Assembly (NCBI GenBank): GCA_902785065.1 | Contig: CACZXH010000003.1 | Location: 1 to 64,000, forward strand | DNA length: 64,000 nucleotides | Source of the DNA: an uncultured Bacteroidia bacterium | GTDB taxonomy: Bacteria; Bacteroidota; Bacteroidia; Bacteroidales; UBA932 | Reading direction: 5' to 3' | Shown: piece by piece, positions 57,181 to 64,000 of the stretch | Numbering within the stretch: the first letter of the stretch is position 1 | How the letters are laid out: the number at the start of each line of letters is the position of its first letter | Notes under the pieces: model-generated | Seen by the model: the letters and a program-made list of their open reading frames with translations, nothing else | Database searches by the model: none | Told to the model about the DNA's origin: nothing | Program-made: the position numbers and the translations under genes

Positions 57181-58760
57181 TATCTGAAAATGAATAAAAG
57201 GATTGCACTCAGCACAAGCAGCCCGCCGGCCATGACGCGGTAGTTCTTCCACCACTTCTCTTCCCGGAGTTCCCGCGTTTCAGCCTTGAAATCAGCACAG
57301 CTGAACGTGGTATTCTCCAGTTTTTCTGCGGCAGGCCGTTCCGTGGCGATACTGACCAGATAAATGACCAACATGCTGAAAACCAGCAGGATGGGGACGA
57401 TAAAAAGGAAATGCATGTCTCCAAAGATCTCGTGGCGCCAGAAAAGCAGCACCAGGGCGAGGGCGAGTCCGGACAGGAGGCCGGCGAAGGCCCCGCGTGC
57501 ATTGGTCCGTTTGACGAAAACGCCCATCAGGAAGGTGGCTACGATGGGAGGCGAAATATAGGACAGCATTTCCTGGTAATACTTCAGCAAGGAACCGAAC
57601 TTTTCGATGTTCGGCGCCCAGAGCGTAGCAATGACGATAATGACCAGGGCCGAAACCTTTCCGACCCGGACCAGCTTCTTCTGGTCGGCCTTCCTGTCGA
57701 TTTTGGCGTAGAAGTCCATGGTGAACAGGGTGGAGGCCGAATTGAGGATGGCGCTCAGGGTGGAGGTAAGGGCGGCGAGCATGGCCGACAGCATTAAGCC
57801 GAGCACCCCGGCCGGCATGAACCTCAGGACCATGGTCGGGTAGATCATATCGGGATTCTCTACACCGGGGAAGAAGTGCCTGGCCATGACGCCGGGGATA
57901 TTGAAAATGAACAAGGTGCAGAGGGTCAGGAAACCGGCCAGCATGACTCCGATCCGTCCCTGGTTCACGCTCTTGGCGCTGAGGACCCGTTGCACCAGCG
58001 TCTGGTTGTTCGCCCAGAAATAGATGCCCAGCACGGGCATTCCCACCAGCAATCCCAGCCACGGAGTGGAAGAATCGTTGAGGGGCCGGATGAGTCTGGC
58101 CGCGATGTCGCCGTTTTCCATCAGTCCGGCGAAGTATTCTCCACCACCTTTGACAAAGCAGATGACCATCATGACGATGGATCCCACCAGAAGTACCACG
58201 GCTTGGATCAGATCCGTGTTGATGGCGGCGGAAAGACCGCCCGGAATCGTGTAAGAGGCGGCGATGACGGCAAAGATCAGGACGAACACCCAGAGTTCCA
58301 CTTCCGGGAAGAGAAGCTTCAGGATGAGCGCGGCGGAGTAGAGGGCGCCAGCCGCATCGAGAAAAATGTTGCCGATGATACTGATGGCGGAAAAATAATA
58401 CCTCGACCGGCTGTCGAATCGTTTCTCCAGGAATTCAGGAATCGTGAAGATCTTGGACTTAATATATAAGGGAAGGAGAAATACCGCGAAAAAGACGAGG
58501 ACCCAGACGCCCGTCAGATTATAGTTGAATACGGCGATTCCTGTCGCGTAGGCATCTCCGGTCTGGCCGATGAGGGTGGTGCTGGAGATACTGGCGGCGA
58601 AGAGGGACAGGCCGATAATGAACCAGGGGGTACCTCTTCCTGCCAGGAAATACGAGCCGGCATTGGAACTTTTGCCGTTTTTCAGTCCCCACCAGATGAT
58701 GAAGACCAGGTATACGGCGATAATGACGATATCAATAATGCCTATTCCAGAGAATTCCAT
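57180..58760 (-). CDS. Sodium:solute symporter (SSS family), sugar importer
   Basis: The protein has 526 residues with 13-14 membrane helices. The N-terminal FIIWWGLKNGKSSNAGSYFLAGRGTPWFIIGLSLFAASISSTTLIG contains the hallmark SSS helix-1 sodium-binding region. IPGGLSAAINTDLIQ and MLAALTSTLSAILNSASTLFTMDFY are also typical of SGLT-like sugar carriers. It is the first gene of the reverse operon, coupled to GH130_2, so it probably imports mannooligosaccharides across the inner membrane. This gives the locus two unrelated importers. Confidence 0.9.
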   Translation of the reverse strand: MEFSGIGIIDIVIIAVYLVFIIWWGLKNGKSSNAGSYFLAGRGTPWFIIGLSLFAASISSTTLIGQTGDAYATGIAVFNYNLTGVWVLVFFAVFLLPLYIKSKIFTIPEFLEKRFDSRSRYYFSAISIIGNIFLDAAGALYSAALILKLLFPEVELWVFVLIFAVIAASYTIPGGLSAAINTDLIQAVVLLVGSIVMMVICFVKGGGEYFAGLMENGDIAARLIRPLNDSSTPWLGLLVGMPVLGIYFWANNQTLVQRVLSAKSVNQGRIGVMLAGFLTLCTLFIFNIPGVMARHFFPGVENPDMIYPTMVLRFMPAGVLGLMLSAMLAALTSTLSAILNSASTLFTMDFYAKIDRKADQKKLVRVGKVSALVIIVIATLWAPNIEKFGSLLKYYQEMLSYISPPIVATFLMGVFVKRTNARGAFAGLLSGLALALVLLFWRHEIFGDMHFLFIVPILLVFSMLVIYLVSIATERPAAEKLENTTFSCADFKAETRELREEKWWKNYRVMAGGLLVLSAILLFIFR

Positions 58761-58782
58761 AGTAACGATTGCTGGTTCAGTG

Positions 58783-58790
58783 CAAAGATA
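58783..58790 (-). promoter_or_regulatory. TATCTTTG box of the reverse mannan operon
   Basis: The minus-strand TATCTTTG lies 22 bases before the symporter ATG. No TTTG is found at the ideal distance, which would fit an activator-dependent promoter. Confidence 0.5.
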
Positions 58791-58831
58791 TTGCTTATTA
58801 TCCTTCCTTTTTTACACAATGCAGCAAAAGG

Positions 58832-58862
58832 TTGATACTATTTTGAATTTTTCTTACTTTTG
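58832..58862 (+). promoter_or_regulatory. Promoter of the araC-type gene
   Basis: GTTG (TTG at 58832-58834), a 20-base spacer and TACTTTTG at 58855-58862 give a partial consensus match, 5 bases before the ATG. It is divergent from the symporter promoter across a gap of about 100 bases. Confidence 0.5.
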
Positions 58863-58867
58863 TGACC

Positions 58868-59713
58868 ATGAAAGACATCCAGCAGGAAATAACTCCGGTG
58901 GAGAACGATGACCTTTTCGTCGTTCTCCATCACCGGGACGCCAAGTTCGACTACCCGATTCATTGCCACGCCGAGTATGAGATCAACCTGGTGCTTCATT
59001 CCGACGGTACCCACATTATCGGCACTCGCCAGGAGTCCTTTACGGGGATGGATATGGTGATTATCGCCCCTTTTGTCCCGCATGTCTGGCGGGGAAGGGA
59101 GGAGGGGAACCAGGTGGTGACCATCCAGTTTTCCGGGAAAATGCTGGAGTTTCCCATGATGCGCCTGAGACAGTTCCGGAGTATCGAACACCTGTTGGAG
59201 CGTGTCGTACCGGCTGCAAAAATATATCTGTCTGGAGATGACCCCTTGGTGAAGGATGCCTTGTCGCTCGTGCAGGCCAAAGGATTCGATGCCACTTTGG
59301 CTTTCTTCCATCTGCTGAACGAAATGTCGGAAAGGGAGTTGGACGTGCTCGGAGATTTTGATTCGGGTATCCGGACTTCCCGATCGCGGAGGATTGCCAA
59401 GGTGATGGATTACGCCCAGAAGCATGTAGGGGAGACCATCCGTCTCTCGGACGTCTCTTCCCTGGTGGACATGTCGGATTCTGCCTTCTCTCATTTTTTC
59501 AAGAAACACACCAACCTTTCGTTCATCACGTATCTGAACGGGCTTCGCATTTCCAAGGCCTGCCGGCAGCTGGAGTCGACGGCGATGAGCGTGAGCGAGA
59601 TCTGCTGGGACTGCGGTTTCAACAACAAGTCCAATTTCAACAGGCTGTTCCTGCAGGCCAAGGGCATGACCCCGACGGCCTATCGGAATTATATCTCCAA
59701 GATTCTGGTGTAG
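58868..59713 (+). CDS. AraC-family transcriptional regulator (cupin sensor)
   Basis: The protein has 281 residues from the ATG at 58868; a GTG two codons earlier is a weaker alternative. The N-terminal cupin-like sensor (about 15-130) has [18 protein letters not shown] and [10 protein letters not shown]. The C-terminal double helix-turn-helix (about 180-278) has [42 protein letters not shown] and [32 protein letters not shown]. Such one-component regulators sense a sugar directly. Divergence from the symporter gene makes it the likely local regulator of the reverse operon. No hybrid two-component sensor is present in the window. Confidence 0.88.
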   Translation: MKDIQQEITPVENDDLFVVLHHRDAKFDYPIHCHAEYEINLVLHSDGTHIIGTRQESFTGMDMVIIAPFVPHVWRGREEGNQVVTIQFSGKMLEFPMMRLRQFRSIEHLLERVVPAAKIYLSGDDPLVKDALSLVQAKGFDATLAFFHLLNEMSERELDVLGDFDSGIRTSRSRRIAKVMDYAQKHVGETIRLSDVSSLVDMSDSAFSHFFKKHTNLSFITYLNGLRISKACRQLESTAMSVSEICWDCGFNNKSNFNRLFLQAKGMTPTAYRNYISKILV

Positions 59714-59736
59714 CCTGGGGCGACCGACCTTATGCC

Positions 59737-59771
59737 AGCGCCCCTGCCAATTTGTCAGCAGGGGCGCTTTT
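59737..59771 (+). terminator. Hairpin terminator of the araC-type gene, with dyad in the loop
   Basis: AGCGCCCCTGC (59737-59747) and GCAGGGGCGCT (59758-59768) pair perfectly for 11 base pairs and are followed by TTT. The loop region contains TGCCAATTTGTCA (59745-59757), similar to the lon dyad. Confidence 0.7.
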
Positions 59772-59816
59772 GGCACAATGTTCGATGAAAGTGCAGTGCC
59801 GCCCGCGGTGGGCGGC
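59771..59816 (+). promoter_or_regulatory. Candidate sigma-54-like element and leader hairpin of dnaK
   Basis: TGGCACAATGTTCGA (59771-59785) keeps the -24 TGGCAC but its -12 part departs from TTGC. A GC-only stem GCCGCCC (59798-59804) / GGGCGGC (59810-59816) lies in the leader. No TAnnTTTG box is visible before dnaK, so the promoter is uncertain. Confidence 0.3.
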
Positions 59817-59846
59817 GTGAAACGGAAATTTAAATCGAACAATATC

Positions 59847-61793
59847 ATGGGTAAAATTATCGGCATCGACCTTGGAACCACGAACTCGTGCGTGGCCGTG
59901 ATGGAAGGCAACCAGCCTACCGTCATCATCAACAACGAGGGACAGCGCACCACCCCGTCCGTCGTCGCTTTCACCGACGGCGGCGAGCGCAAGATCGGCA
60001 ACCCGGCCAAGCGCCAGGCGATCACCAATCCGAACAACACCATTTTCTCCATCAAGCGGTTCATGGGTGAACCCTACGATGTGGTGACGAAGGAAATCGA
60101 GCGGATGCCCTACAAGGTGGTCCGTGGCGAGAACAACACCACCCGCGTGGATATCAACGGCAAGCTCTACACGCCGCAGGAAATCTCCGCGATGATCCTC
60201 CAGAAGATGAAGAAGACCGCGGAGGAATACCTGCGCCAGGACGTCACCGAGGCGGTCATCACCGTTCCGGCGTACTTCTCCGACTCCCAGCGCCAGGCCA
60301 CCAAGGAGGCCGGCCGTATCGCGGGTCTCGACGTGAAGCGTATCATCAACGAGCCGACGGCTGCGGCCCTTGCTTATGGCCTTGACAAGAAAGACAAGGA
60401 CATGAAGGTGGCGGTCTATGACCTCGGCGGCGGTACCTTTGATATCTCCATCCTGCAGCTCGGCGGCGGTGTCTTCGAGGTGCTCTCCACCAACGGCGAC
60501 ACCCACCTGGGCGGCGATGACTTCGACCAGGTCATCATCGACTGGCTCGCCGGCGAGTTCGCCGCGGAGAACGGCGGCATCGACCTGAAGAAGGACCCGA
60601 TGGCCCTCCAGCGTCTGAAGGAAGCTGCGGAGAAGGCGAAGATCGAACTCTCCAGCCAGACCTCCACGGAGATCAACCTCCCGTACATCATGCCGGTGGA
60701 CGGCATTCCCAAGCACCTGGTGAAGACCCTCACCCGCGCGAAGTTCGAGCAGCTCTCCGACAACCTGTTCCAGCGCTCCATCGAGCCGTGCCGCAAGGCC
60801 CTGGCCGATGCGCACCTGAACCCGTCGGACATTGACGAGGTCCTCCTCGTGGGCGGTTCCACCCGTATCCCTTACGTGCAGGAGCTCGTGAAGAACTTCT
60901 TCGGCAAGGAGCCCAACAAGAGCGTGAACCCGGACGAGGTCGTCGCCATCGGCGCCTCCATCCAGGGCGGTATCCTCACCGGTGAACTCCACGACCAGAA
61001 CATCCTCCTGCTGGATGTCACCCCGCTTTCCCTGGGTATCGAGACCCTCGGCGGCGTGATGACCAAGCTCATCGATGCGAACACCACGATCCCGGCCCGC
61101 AAGGCCCAGATCTTCTCCACGGCGGCCGACAACCAGCCTTCCGTCGAGATCCGCGTCCTGCAGGGCGAGCGCCCGATGGCCCGCGACAACAAGCAGATCG
61201 GTGTCTTCCACCTGGACGGCATCGCCCCGGCCCCGCGCGGCATCCCGCAGATCGAGGTTGCCTTCGACATCGACGCCAACGGCATCCTGAACGTTTCCGC
61301 GACCGATAAGGCCACGGGCAAGGAGCAGCACATCCGCATCGAGGCTTCCTCCGGCCTGTCCGACGCCGAAATCCAGCGCATGCGGGACGAGGCGAAGGCC
61401 AACGAGGCCGCCGACAAGGCCGAGAAGGAGCGCGTGGACAAGATCAACAACGCCGACGCCCTTACCTTCCAGGCCGAGAAGTTCCTGAAGGAGAACGGCG
61501 ACAAGATCCCTGCCGACGTCAAGGGTGAGGTCGAGAGCAACTGCAACCTCCTCAAGGAGGCCGTCAAGAGCCAGAACATGGCCGATATCGAGCGCTATTC
61601 CGACGCGCTGAACAAGGCCTTCGAGAAGATGTACCAGGCCAGCGCCGGCGCCCAGCAGCAGGGTGGTCCGCAGGGTCCGTTCCAGGGCGGCCCGCAGGGC
61701 GGTCCTTTCGGTGGCGGTAATCCGGGCGGCCCCTTCGGCGGCCAGCCGGGCGGCGGAAACCCGGGCGGCGACCAGGGCCCGGACGAGCAATAA
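59847..61793 (+). CDS. dnaK: Molecular chaperone DnaK (Hsp70)
   Basis: DnaK binds exposed hydrophobic peptides under ATP control. It has 648 residues from the ATG at 59847 ([14 protein letters not shown]). The ATPase domain (1-about 380) has [10 protein letters not shown] and [11 protein letters not shown], followed by the [13 protein letters not shown] linker, the substrate domain and the helical lid. The C-terminus is unusual: about 45 residues rich in Gly, Pro and Gln ending in PDEQ, without the usual acidic EEV(K/D)-like end of relatives. An upstream frame from 59778 adds unrelated residues and is not used. grpE and dnaJ are not adjacent. Confidence 0.96.
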   Translation: MGKIIGIDLGTTNSCVAVMEGNQPTVIINNEGQRTTPSVVAFTDGGERKIGNPAKRQAITNPNNTIFSIKRFMGEPYDVVTKEIERMPYKVVRGENNTTRVDINGKLYTPQEISAMILQKMKKTAEEYLRQDVTEAVITVPAYFSDSQRQATKEAGRIAGLDVKRIINEPTAAALAYGLDKKDKDMKVAVYDLGGGTFDISILQLGGGVFEVLSTNGDTHLGGDDFDQVIIDWLAGEFAAENGGIDLKKDPMALQRLKEAAEKAKIELSSQTSTEINLPYIMPVDGIPKHLVKTLTRAKFEQLSDNLFQRSIEPCRKALADAHLNPSDIDEVLLVGGSTRIPYVQELVKNFFGKEPNKSVNPDEVVAIGASIQGGILTGELHDQNILLLDVTPLSLGIETLGGVMTKLIDANTTIPARKAQIFSTAADNQPSVEIRVLQGERPMARDNKQIGVFHLDGIAPAPRGIPQIEVAFDIDANGILNVSATDKATGKEQHIRIEASSGLSDAEIQRMRDEAKANEAADKAEKERVDKINNADALTFQAEKFLKENGDKIPADVKGEVESNCNLLKEAVKSQNMADIERYSDALNKAFEKMYQASAGAQQQGGPQGPFQGGPQGGPFGGGNPGGPFGGQPGGGNPGGDQGPDEQ

Positions 61794-61810
61794 GCCGGTC
61801 CTGACAGCAA

Positions 61811-61837
61811 AACGGTGCCCCGCAAGGCACCGTTTTT
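61811..61837 (+). terminator. Rho-independent terminator of dnaK
   Basis: AACGGTGCC (61811-61819) and GGCACCGTT (61826-61834) pair around CCGCAA and run into TTTTT. The TTTG at its end also serves as the upstream element of the next promoter. Confidence 0.85.
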
Positions 61838-61864
61838 GTTTTCAAGGAATTATTCCTATTTTTG
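61835..61864 (+). promoter_or_regulatory. Promoter of the coiled-coil protein gene
   Basis: TTTG at 61835-61838, an 18-base spacer and TATTTTTG at 61857-61864. The transcription start would be near 61870, which favours the ATG at 61888 over the one at 61867. Confidence 0.6.
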
Positions 61865-61887
61865 TCATGGCAAACAAGATGCAGATT

Positions 61888-62580
61888 ATGAAACGGATTT
61901 TGACCCTTATCTCCCTGGCCTTCGTGGCCGCTTCTTTCTCTGCCTTCGCGCAGAACAACGAGGTTCTTGAGCAGGCCCGCCAGCAGGTTCAGGAAAAGCA
62001 GGGCGTGCTGGATGACGCTGAACGCGCCCACCGGCAGCAGCAACAGGAAAGCCGCCGCAACATCAACGCCGCGGAGCGGCAGATCGACGCCGGCAAGCTC
62101 AATGTCGAACAGAGCAAGAAGCGCATCCAGGCGATGAAGGAGGATATCAAGGCCCGCGAGGCCGAGATCAAGATCAAGAAGCAGGCGCTGAAGCTCCAGA
62201 AGGAATCCCTCAAGCTGGACGGCCGGCTCGATGCGGCCGACAAGGCGCAGCTCAAGCTCGCTGAAAATGACAACAAGGCCCTGGAGCGCGGACTCAAGGA
62301 TGCCAAGCGGCTCCTCAAGGAAGAAGAAACCCGCCTGAAGGCCTCCCAGAAGGCCATCAGCGCCGCCAAGAAGCAGATCCGCGAGTCCAAGAAGGCCGAG
62401 AAAGAGACCCGGCAGAACGTTCGCGACGCGAAGAAGGAAATGAAAGCTTCCCAGAAGGAGCTGAAGAATGCCACGCAGGTCGAACAGAACCTGCAGCAAG
62501 CCCGCGAGGCGGCCGAGGCCGCTGAGGGCCAGGCCATCCGGACCAATCAGGTCGTGGAGGAGGTCATCCGCACGGAGTAA
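61888..62580 (+). CDS. Secreted coiled-coil protein of unknown function
   Basis: The protein has 230 residues from the ATG at 61888, with a signal peptide (ending FAQ). The mature part is almost wholly a charged helix rich in Lys, Glu, Gln and Ala with heptad-like spacing (about residues 25-215). It has no Cys and no known catalytic motif. It resembles periplasmic coiled-coil or DUF4398-like proteins only in composition. An earlier ATG at 61867 would add 7 residues before the signal peptide and would sit at the transcription start. The function cannot be assigned. Confidence 0.75.
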   Translation: MKRILTLISLAFVAASFSAFAQNNEVLEQARQQVQEKQGVLDDAERAHRQQQQESRRNINAAERQIDAGKLNVEQSKKRIQAMKEDIKAREAEIKIKKQALKLQKESLKLDGRLDAADKAQLKLAENDNKALERGLKDAKRLLKEEETRLKASQKAISAAKKQIRESKKAEKETRQNVRDAKKEMKASQKELKNATQVEQNLQQAREAAEAAEGQAIRTNQVVEEVIRTE

Positions 62581-62583
62581 TTC

Positions 62584-63651
62584 CTAGCGGATGCCATAGC
62601 GCCGGAGAATCCGCAGCAGCGGCTTCTCAATGGAGCGCGACCAGCAATAATACCCGTAGTCATCGGGATGGATACCGTCCACCGACGATTCCTGCAAAGG
62701 GGTCGAGGCGGACGGTTTGATATAGTACACGTCCTTATACCGCTTCACGGCGATCTTCATCAGGCTGTCGGCCATGTGCTGCTTGGCGGATTCCGTGGCC
62801 TCGACGGCCGTATCGAAGTTCCGCCGCTCCCGGCGGATGGTCTGCTGGAAGACCAGGGGCTTGCCCGGATGGGCGGCCTGCAGGCGCTCGATGAAGGGGA
62901 AGAGCCGTTCCTCGATCATTTTCGCGTTCGGGTTGGAGAAGGCGTCGAAGACGAAAGCGTCGGCGTCGACATCCTCCAGGACGGCGGCGAAGTACGGCTG
63001 CATCTTGCAGTTGCCGCTGCAGCCCAGGGGAAGCATCTGGATGCCCGTGTGGCGGGTGAACTGGTCGGGATAGGACATGCCGGCCCGGCTCGTGGAAATG
63101 CCGTGCGTGTAGCTGGAGCCGAAGATGGCCACGCGGTGCCGGAAGGGGGATTCCATCGGCACCAGCATCCGTCCTTCCTCCACGCCGATCTTGACAGAGG
63201 TCAGTTCGCTGTAAATGGGCAGGTACAGGAGACAATCCTTGACGCCCGGGGCCATGTTCTTGATCAGGTCCATGGGCGCCTGCGGGTTCCGGGGCGCGGG
63301 GCAGCAGGCGGCGGCCCAGAGCCATTCCCCGTCTTTCCGGATATACAGGTCGAAGCCGTGGGAGGCGAGGCGCATCGTGTTGTTCGCCTGGTAGGAGAAA
63401 TCGCCCTCGGCCTGGACGGTAATGGAAGGGGAGTCGGTGCGGAACAGGACCGCGATGCCCGCGGGACAGCGGACCTGCAGGTTCTCCGCCTTGGTGAACC
63501 CTTTGTACCGCACGGTGTCCACGCGGTGGTAGGGGTTGGGCGTGTCGATGATTTTGCCAATGAGGGTCAGGTCGGAGGCCTCGGTATAGACTTGGGCGGA
63601 CAGGGTGGCGGAAAGGAGGACCGCCAGGGTGGAAAGGACGAACTTTTTCAT
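62584..63651 (-). CDS. Secreted SGNH/GDSL hydrolase
   Basis: The protein has 355 residues from the ATG at 63651, with a signal peptide (ending LSAQ). An N-terminal beta domain (about 22-150) of the SGNH-associated type is followed by an SGNH catalytic domain: VAIFGSSYTHGIS (Ser nucleophile block), LGCSGNCKMQPY (Gly block), FDAFSNPNAK (Asn block) and SVDGIHPDDYGYY (DxxH block). All four blocks are present, so it should be active, probably as a carbohydrate O-acyl esterase. It converges with the coiled-coil gene and diverges from copA. Confidence 0.82.
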   Translation of the reverse strand: MKKFVLSTLAVLLSATLSAQVYTEASDLTLIGKIIDTPNPYHRVDTVRYKGFTKAENLQVRCPAGIAVLFRTDSPSITVQAEGDFSYQANNTMRLASHGFDLYIRKDGEWLWAAACCPAPRNPQAPMDLIKNMAPGVKDCLLYLPIYSELTSVKIGVEEGRMLVPMESPFRHRVAIFGSSYTHGISTSRAGMSYPDQFTRHTGIQMLPLGCSGNCKMQPYFAAVLEDVDADAFVFDAFSNPNAKMIEERLFPFIERLQAAHPGKPLVFQQTIRRERRNFDTAVEATESAKQHMADSLMKIAVKRYKDVYYIKPSASTPLQESSVDGIHPDDYGYYCWSRSIEKPLLRILRRYGIR

Positions 63652-63672
63652 GGATGGAGCCGGTTGTTTCCA

Positions 63673-63702
63673 CAAAAATACGCATAAAAATGCTTATTTT
63701 TG
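63673..63702. promoter_or_regulatory. Divergent promoter boxes of the SGNH hydrolase and copA
   Basis: TATTTTTG occurs on the minus strand (complement of 63673-63680) and on the plus strand (63695-63702), facing outwards in the 78-base gap. Upstream TTTG elements are not at ideal spacing. Confidence 0.5.
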
Positions 63703-63729
63703 ATGGTTAATTTGAAAGATTATCGGACA

Positions 63730-64000
63730 ATGGGTGTCAAGAGAAGAAACTTTCCTGTCCAGGGAATGGGGTGCGCGGCTTGCGTAGCGCGCGTGGAGAA
63801 TACGCTCAAGGCCTGCCCCGGCGTGAGCGGGGTGCGTGTTTCCCTGGCCTCAAATACCGCCCAGGTCGACTATGACCCGGGCCAGACGTCGCCCGCCGCC
63901 CTGCAGAAGGCGGTCCGGGATGCCGGCTACGACCTCCTCGTGGACGGCTCCGATGACGAAGCGGACTCGGAAGCCGAGATAGCCCGGCAAGACGCATACA
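63730..64000 (+). CDS. copA: Copper-transporting P-type ATPase, N-terminal part only
   Basis: The frame runs off the right edge and shows 90 residues. A heavy-metal-associated domain is clear: NFPVQGMGCAACVARVENTL with the metal-binding CxxC (GMGCAAC), then GVRVSLASNTAQVDYDP and LQKAVRDAGYDLLV. In Bacteroidales this start, followed by an acidic linker (DDEADSEAE), is typical of CopA-type Cu(I) exporters, but the ATPase core is not visible. An in-frame ATG at 63703 is possible but lies at the predicted transcription start. Confidence 0.75.
   Translation, partial: MGVKRRNFPVQGMGCAACVARVENTLKACPGVSGVRVSLASNTAQVDYDPGQTSPAALQKAVRDAGYDLLVDGSDDEADSEAEIARQDAY

Noticed and set aside
59730-61790. A 686-residue frame antisense to dnaK
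   Set aside because: Long frames opposite dnaK are a well-known artefact of its codon usage. No start signal or family match is seen.

Overview
The window looks like a chromosomal segment of a GC-rich member of the Bacteroidales (phylum Bacteroidota), probably a Prevotella-like or related gut or rumen lineage. The evidence is the rplU-rpmA-serS gene order, SusC/SusD pairs, many lipoproteins with an N-terminal Cys lipobox, DUF3857 proteins, a free-standing PASTA protein, and repeated promoters of the phylum-specific form TTTG-N19/20-TAnnTTTG, often placed only a few bases before the start codon.

Positions 1-26150 are mostly housekeeping and envelope genes: L21, L27, seryl-tRNA synthetase (broken), RuvC, a large outer-membrane barrel protein, an RluD-type pseudouridine synthase with a PASTA protein, a TPR/membrane/coiled-coil lipoprotein, Lnt, RNase G, a 29-residue basic ribosome-associated-type protein, HU, Lon (frameshifted), Ung-CoaD-thioredoxin lipid-side operon, alanine racemase, a zinc metallopeptidase, a DJ-1 protein, two DUF3857 proteins, tRNA-Gln(UUG), a TSCPD protein and TadA.

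Positions 26214-58790 hold a large beta-mannan utilisation region. A GH5 gene (frameshifted) with its own promoter is followed by a forward operon: GH5_7-type mannanase, SusC, SusD, two IPT/TIG surface glycan-binding lipoproteins, BACON-GH26, BACON-GH5, GH26, GH130_1-type mannosylglucose phosphorylase and a GPH-family transporter. It converges with a reverse operon that reads: sodium/solute symporter, GH130_2-type mannooligosaccharide phosphorylase, SusC, SusD, a surface lipoprotein, two tandem paralogous GH26 mannanases, an unassigned clan GH-A lipoprotein and a sialate-O-acetylesterase-like SGNH esterase. An AraC-type regulator is divergent from the reverse operon. Inferred flow: surface binding and GH26/GH5 cleavage, SusCD import, periplasmic trimming and deacetylation, inner-membrane uptake by the symporter or GPH carrier, and phosphorolysis by the two GH130 enzymes to mannose 1-phosphate. 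The mannobiose 2-epimerase that normally feeds GH130_1 and any alpha-galactosidase are not in the window.

Positions 58855-64000 return to general functions: DnaK, a secreted coiled-coil protein, a secreted SGNH hydrolase and the start of a CopA-type copper ATPase.

Two things need care. First, three genes that should be intact (serS, lon and the first GH5) carry internal deletions and frameshifts, which may be assembly errors. Second, lon has an excellent sigma-54-type -24/-12 element, and lon and dnaK share a dyad of the form TGnCAAnTTGnCA.
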